NCBI RefSeq assembly: GCF_947581785.1
Contig: NZ_CANPVO010000013.1
Coordinates: 1-64,000, forward strand
Direction of reading: 5' to 3'
Source of the DNA: Candidatus Palauibacter polyketidifaciens
Lineage (GTDB): Bacteria; Gemmatimonadota; Gemmatimonadetes; Palauibacterales; Palauibacteraceae
Length of the DNA: 64,000 bases
How positions within the stretch are numbered: position 1 is the first letter of the stretch; each line of letters opens with the position of its first letter. A model generated the notes under the pieces. That model was not told where the DNA came from and did not search any database. It worked only from the letters and a program-made list of their open reading frames with translations. The position numbers and the translations under genes were made by a program. Shown one piece after another: positions 60,754-64,000 of the stretch.

Positions 60754-61646
60754 GTCCGGGCGCGATCCGCCGCGTGCGACACTACGCGGGTGGTCAGGAT
60801 GCGGATCAGGTGGCGGCGGTATGCCTCGGTTGCGTGCATGTCGGCGGCGGGTTCGGAGGTTTCCGCGCATGCGGCAGCGGCGGCCTCGATCGCTTCGGGC
60901 GTCGGCTTCTCGCCGACGAGCGTTTGCGCGGCCTCTTTCATCAGGCAGGGAGTGGAGCCCCCGTTCACGAGCGAGATGGCGGCCTCGTCGCAAACCCCGC
61001 GGGAGTCCAGCCGGATCCGCGCGGCCACGCCGGCGAGGGCGTAGTCGCCGCGGCGCCGAGCCACCTCGTCGAAGGCCGTCCCCCCTCCGGGGGCGGAGGG
61101 CGGCACCTCGATCGCGGTCAGGAGTTCATCGGGCTCGAGCGCGGAGAAGAAGGGGCCGAGGAAGAAGTCGCCAAGATCCAGCGTTCGCTCCAACCGGGAG
61201 CCGGACTCTCCATCGCGCGGGCGGCGCGCGATCCGGACCCGCGCCCCCAGCGTGAGGAAGACTGCGGGCAGTTCCGCGGCCGGATCGGCGTGGGCCACGG
61301 AGCCTCCCACGGTGCCCCGCGAGCGAATCTGCGGGTGCGCGATGAAGGGCGCCGCCTCCGCGAGGAGCGGGCTCCGCCGTGCGATGAACGGGTCGCGTTC
61401 GAGCGCCGAGTGCCGGGTCATCGCCCCCAGGCGCAGCCCTCCGTCGTCCGTCTCCTCGATCCGGGACAACTCCTCGACCCCGTTCAGGTCCACGAGACGT
61501 TCCGGCGCCGCGAGACGGAAGTTGAGCATGGGAACGAGGCTCTGTCCCCCCGCCAGCGGGCGCGCCTCCAGCGAAGTGTCCGCGAGCGCCTCCAGCGCTT
61601 CGTCGAGCGTGGCGGCAGCCACGTAGTCGAAGGGCGGCGGCTTCAC
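60750..61646 (-). CDS. FAD-binding subunit of a xanthine-dehydrogenase-family molybdenum hydroxylase
   Basis: A 298-residue medium subunit (CoxM/XdhB-like) that passes electrons from Fe-S clusters to FAD. FDYVAAATLDEALEAL and ARPLAGGQSLVPMLNFR carry the AGGQS FAD motif, and HPQIRSRGTVGGSVAHADPAAELPAV carries the second TVGGS motif. GDYALAGVAARI is also conserved. The GTG at 61646 overlaps the large-subunit stop (GTGA). Confidence 0.93.
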   Translation of the reverse strand: MKPPPFDYVAAATLDEALEALADTSLEARPLAGGQSLVPMLNFRLAAPERLVDLNGVEELSRIEETDDGGLRLGAMTRHSALERDPFIARRSPLLAEAAPFIAHPQIRSRGTVGGSVAHADPAAELPAVFLTLGARVRIARRPRDGESGSRLERTLDLGDFFLGPFFSALEPDELLTAIEVPPSAPGGGTAFDEVARRRGDYALAGVAARIRLDSRGVCDEAAISLVNGGSTPCLMKEAAQTLVGEKPTPEAIEAAAAACAETSEPAADMHATEAYRRHLIRILTTRVVSHAADRART

Positions 61647-64000
61647 GCCGTCCCCCCAGCCTGCGTCGACGCTTCGCGGAGCTTCCGGAGAAGCTCGAAC
61701 AGGCGGCCCGGACTACAGGGGATGTCGAGGATTTCCAGCCCGGGAGCCAGGTCGGCCAGCGCATCTTCGACGGCCTGCGCGAAGGCGGCCGCCACCGGGA
61801 TCGCGCCGCCCTCCCCCACCCCCTTCGTCCCGAGAGGGTTCAGCGTCGAAGGCGTCTCCAGGTGTGCGGTCTCGATCGGGGGGACGTCGGTCGAGGTCGG
61901 GAGCAGATAGTCCATGAAGGAGGCGTTGCTCGTCCCGCCGAACTCGTCGAACACGAGTTCCTCGTAGAAGGCGTTCCCGATCCCTGCCGCGACGCCGCCG
62001 TGGATCTGGCCTTCCACGATCGTCGGGTTGATCACCGTCCCGCAGTCGTGTACGACGATGTAACGCAGGATCTCGACCATCGCCGTCTCGGGGTCCACGG
62101 CGACGACAAGGGCATGCGTCCCGTTCGCCGTCGTCCCGTACGGCGGGCCGAAGTACGAGGTCGCCTCCAGCCCCGGCTCGGTCCCCGGCTCCACGGCTCC
62201 CCGCAGCGGGTTGGCGCTCGCCGCGAGCGCGCCGAGATCGACGGAGAGGTCCGGGGCGCCCCGTACGCGGGCGGCCCCTTCGGCGAGTTCGAGGTCATCG
62301 GGGTCGACCTCGAGCGCCTCCGCAGCGTGTTTCAGGATCTTCTCGCGCACGGAGAGCGCCGCGGCGTGGATCGCGTTGCCGGCCACGACCGCGCCTCGGC
62401 TCGCGAAGGTGCCCGTCCCCCAGTGGAAGTCGCTCGTGTCCCCGGTCACCACCCGCACGTCGGACGGCTTCACCCCGACGGCGTCGGCCACGATCTGTGC
62501 GAAGGAGGTGAAGTGTCCCTGACCCTGCGTCCCCACGCCGGTCGCGAGGCGGACCGTGCCGCCGGGCTCGACCGTGATCCGGGCCCCCTCGTAGGGGCCG
62601 ATCCCCGTCCCCTCCACGTAGTTGACGACGCCGACGCCGACCGACCGCCCGTCCCCCTGCATCCGTTCGCCATCCCGCGGGAACGTCTCGTGGCCGACGA
62701 GGCGGACGGCCTCCTCCAGCGTCGCCTCGTAACTCCCGCTGTCGTAGCGGAGCGGGGCGAAGTCCTGGTACATGATCTCGTGGTTGTACGGGAACTCGTC
62801 CGGGCCGATCACGTTGCGGCGGCGGATCTCGACCGGATCGAGGCCGAGGCCGCGGGCCGCGAGGTCGAGCAGCCGCTCCATGACGAACACGCCGTGCTGC
62901 CGTCCCGCCCCCCGCACCGGCGTGACGATCGGCTTGTTCGTGAACGCAACCCGGAACTCGCTCTCGTAGTTCGGCACCCGGTAGGGCCCGAGAAGCGTGC
63001 ACTGGGTGTTGATGGGGATCGTGAGACCGTACGGGTCGTACGCTCCCGAGTCGTGGATGAAGATGTCCCGCACGCCCAGGATCCGGCCGTCGCGCGCGAC
63101 CGCGATCTCCGCCTCGTGCAGTTGTCCCCGCTCCTGGGTGGTGGCGAAGAAGTTCTCGTACCGGTCCTCGACCCACTTCACGGGCCGTCCCAGCTGGATC
63201 GAGGCCCAGGGGATGAGGATCTCCTCCGCGTAGAACATGATCTTCGGGCCGAAACCGCCGCCCACGAAGGGGGCGATGAACCGGACCTGCGACTCCGACA
63301 GGCCGAGGGCGGCGGCGACGACGTTGCGCACGGGAATGGGGGCCTGCGTCGTGTCCCACACCTCCAGCCGGTCGGCCCGCGCGTCCCACTCCGCCACGAC
63401 GGCCCGGTTCTCGATCGCGCCGCCGATCCCGCGGTCGTAGGAGAAGCGGCGCTCCAGGACGAGATCGGCCCGGGCGCGGGCGGCGGCATAGTTCCCTTTC
63501 GTCTGTCGGACGTACGCGGCGAGGTTCGACGGGAGGTCGTCGTGGATCCGCGGGGCGTCGTCATCGAGCGCCCGCCCGAGATCCACGACGGGATCGAACG
63601 GTTCGATGTCCGCCTCCACGAGTTGGGCCGCATCCTCGGCCACGTAGCGGCTGTCCGCGACGATCATGGCCAGCGCCTCCCCCTGATGCCGGATTCGCTC
63701 GCGGACGAGGGGGAGCGCCGTGCGGGCGTGGAACACCAGGCCTTCGAGCGGCGGCGGAGGCACGAGCACCGCGCCGGGCCGGAGGAGCGGACCGAGGTCG
63801 GCGGCCGTGAAGACGGCGTGGACCCCGGGGTGCCTCCGCGCGCTTTCGACATCGAGCCGGCGGAGCCGCCCGGCCGGCAGGTCGCTCCGCACGAAGGCGA
63901 CGTGCAGCGCGCCCGGCGGTTCGACGTCCTCGACGAACTGCGCGCGGCCGGCCAGCAGGCGCGCGTCCTCGTTGCGCGGCACCCGCGCCCCGACCCACGT
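61643..64000 (-). CDS. Molybdenum-binding large subunit of a xanthine-dehydrogenase-family hydroxylase (5' end beyond window)
   Basis: 785 residues are present, and the reading frame is open to the right edge, where WVGARVPRNEDARLLAGRAQFVED matches the usual start region of CoxL/XdhC-like subunits. Motifs: VGGGFGPKI (molybdopterin), the active-site loop PVRGAGRQHGVFVMERLLD, GTQGQGHFTS and GTKGVGEGGAIPV with catalytic Glu. The loop lacks the AYxCSFR motif of true CO dehydrogenase, so it hydroxylates an N-heterocycle or aldehyde. The small 2Fe-2S subunit is not in the window and probably lies upstream. Confidence 0.93.
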   Translation of the reverse strand, partial: TWVGARVPRNEDARLLAGRAQFVEDVEPPGALHVAFVRSDLPAGRLRRLDVESARRHPGVHAVFTAADLGPLLRPGAVLVPPPPLEGLVFHARTALPLVRERIRHQGEALAMIVADSRYVAEDAAQLVEADIEPFDPVVDLGRALDDDAPRIHDDLPSNLAAYVRQTKGNYAAARARADLVLERRFSYDRGIGGAIENRAVVAEWDARADRLEVWDTTQAPIPVRNVVAAALGLSESQVRFIAPFVGGGFGPKIMFYAEEILIPWASIQLGRPVKWVEDRYENFFATTQERGQLHEAEIAVARDGRILGVRDIFIHDSGAYDPYGLTIPINTQCTLLGPYRVPNYESEFRVAFTNKPIVTPVRGAGRQHGVFVMERLLDLAARGLGLDPVEIRRRNVIGPDEFPYNHEIMYQDFAPLRYDSGSYEATLEEAVRLVGHETFPRDGERMQGDGRSVGVGVVNYVEGTGIGPYEGARITVEPGGTVRLATGVGTQGQGHFTSFAQIVADAVGVKPSDVRVVTGDTSDFHWGTGTFASRGAVVAGNAIHAAALSVREKILKHAAEALEVDPDDLELAEGAARVRGAPDLSVDLGALAASANPLRGAVEPGTEPGLEATSYFGPPYGTTANGTHALVVAVDPETAMVEILRYIVVHDCGTVINPTIVEGQIHGGVAAGIGNAFYEELVFDEFGGTSNASFMDYLLPTSTDVPPIETAHLETPSTLNPLGTKGVGEGGAIPVAAAFAQAVEDALADLAPGLEILDIPCSPGRLFELLRKLREASTQAGGTA

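Noticed and set aside
61643-64000. Aerobic carbon monoxide dehydrogenase large subunit
   Set aside because: The active-site loop reads PVRGAGR, not the AYxCSFR of form I CO dehydrogenase.
1-64000. CRISPR arrays, insertion sequences, integrases or prophage genes
   Set aside because: No regularly spaced repeats, transposase motifs or phage structural genes were seen on either strand.

Overview
The window is one dense, high-GC bacterial chromosome segment (64 kb) with no rRNA operon, CRISPR array, insertion sequence or prophage. Most genes are housekeeping. Several exported proteins have signal peptides ending in A-Q, ribonucleotide reduction is by a B12-dependent NrdJ, and GTG/TTG starts are common. 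My best guess is a member of the Gemmatimonadota or a neighbouring phylum. That is an inference from style and gene content, not from a marker comparison.

Layout. 1-3.2 kb: the start of tuf (EF-Tu) behind tRNA-Thr and tRNA-Tyr with a clear promoter, then cysS, a secreted unknown and a DUF1232 protein, all on the minus strand. 3.3-6.5 kb: glmM-glmS (UDP-GlcNAc precursor supply). 6.7-15.3 kb, plus strand: a trans-sulfuration PLP enzyme, an M48 protease, purD, mutM, then an ECF sigma / zinc anti-sigma / bactofilin-like membrane protein / toast-rack protein run. 15.3-22.5 kb, minus strand: nfu-mrp (Fe-S assembly), and a five-gene set of ROK kinase, PfkB kinase, STAS-ATPase, STAS-wHTH and penicillin acylase. 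22.6-31.6 kb: lepA, a metallo-beta-lactamase-fold hydrolase, pyk, a small unknown, rpsU (plus strand), ispG and nrdJ. The nrdJ promoter carries a tandem pair of NrdR-type boxes and a leader with an intrinsic terminator. 31.9-37.7 kb: a tightly coupled peptidoglycan-recycling operon, murQ-anmK-nagZ-symporter, in which MurQ has an extra DinB-like domain. 37.8-46.5 kb: an endonuclease III-like enzyme, a lipoprotein, an ABC exporter, fur-speB, nrnA, coaE, an A-type Fe-S carrier and a PHP phosphoesterase. 46.6-52.3 kb: a sirtuin, a repeat-rich convergent spacer, a DtxR/MntR regulator, lipoproteins and a decayed cupin gene. 52.4-64 kb: a DUF3311/SSS transporter pair and a catabolic run of M20 peptidase, amidase, serine hydrolase, cyclase, acyl-CoA ligase and two subunits of a molybdenum hydroxylase. 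The large subunit runs off the right edge.

How genes are joined. Fourteen gene junctions use a 4-nt NTGA start/stop overlap, with ATG, GTG, TTG and in one case probably CTG as the start. Translational coupling therefore seems to be the rule here. The observations most worth checking are the NrdR/attenuator control region of nrdJ, the MurQ-DinB fusion, the CTG start of speB, the three-frame cupin relic and the STAS-ATPase/STAS-wHTH pair embedded with sugar kinases and a penicillin acylase.
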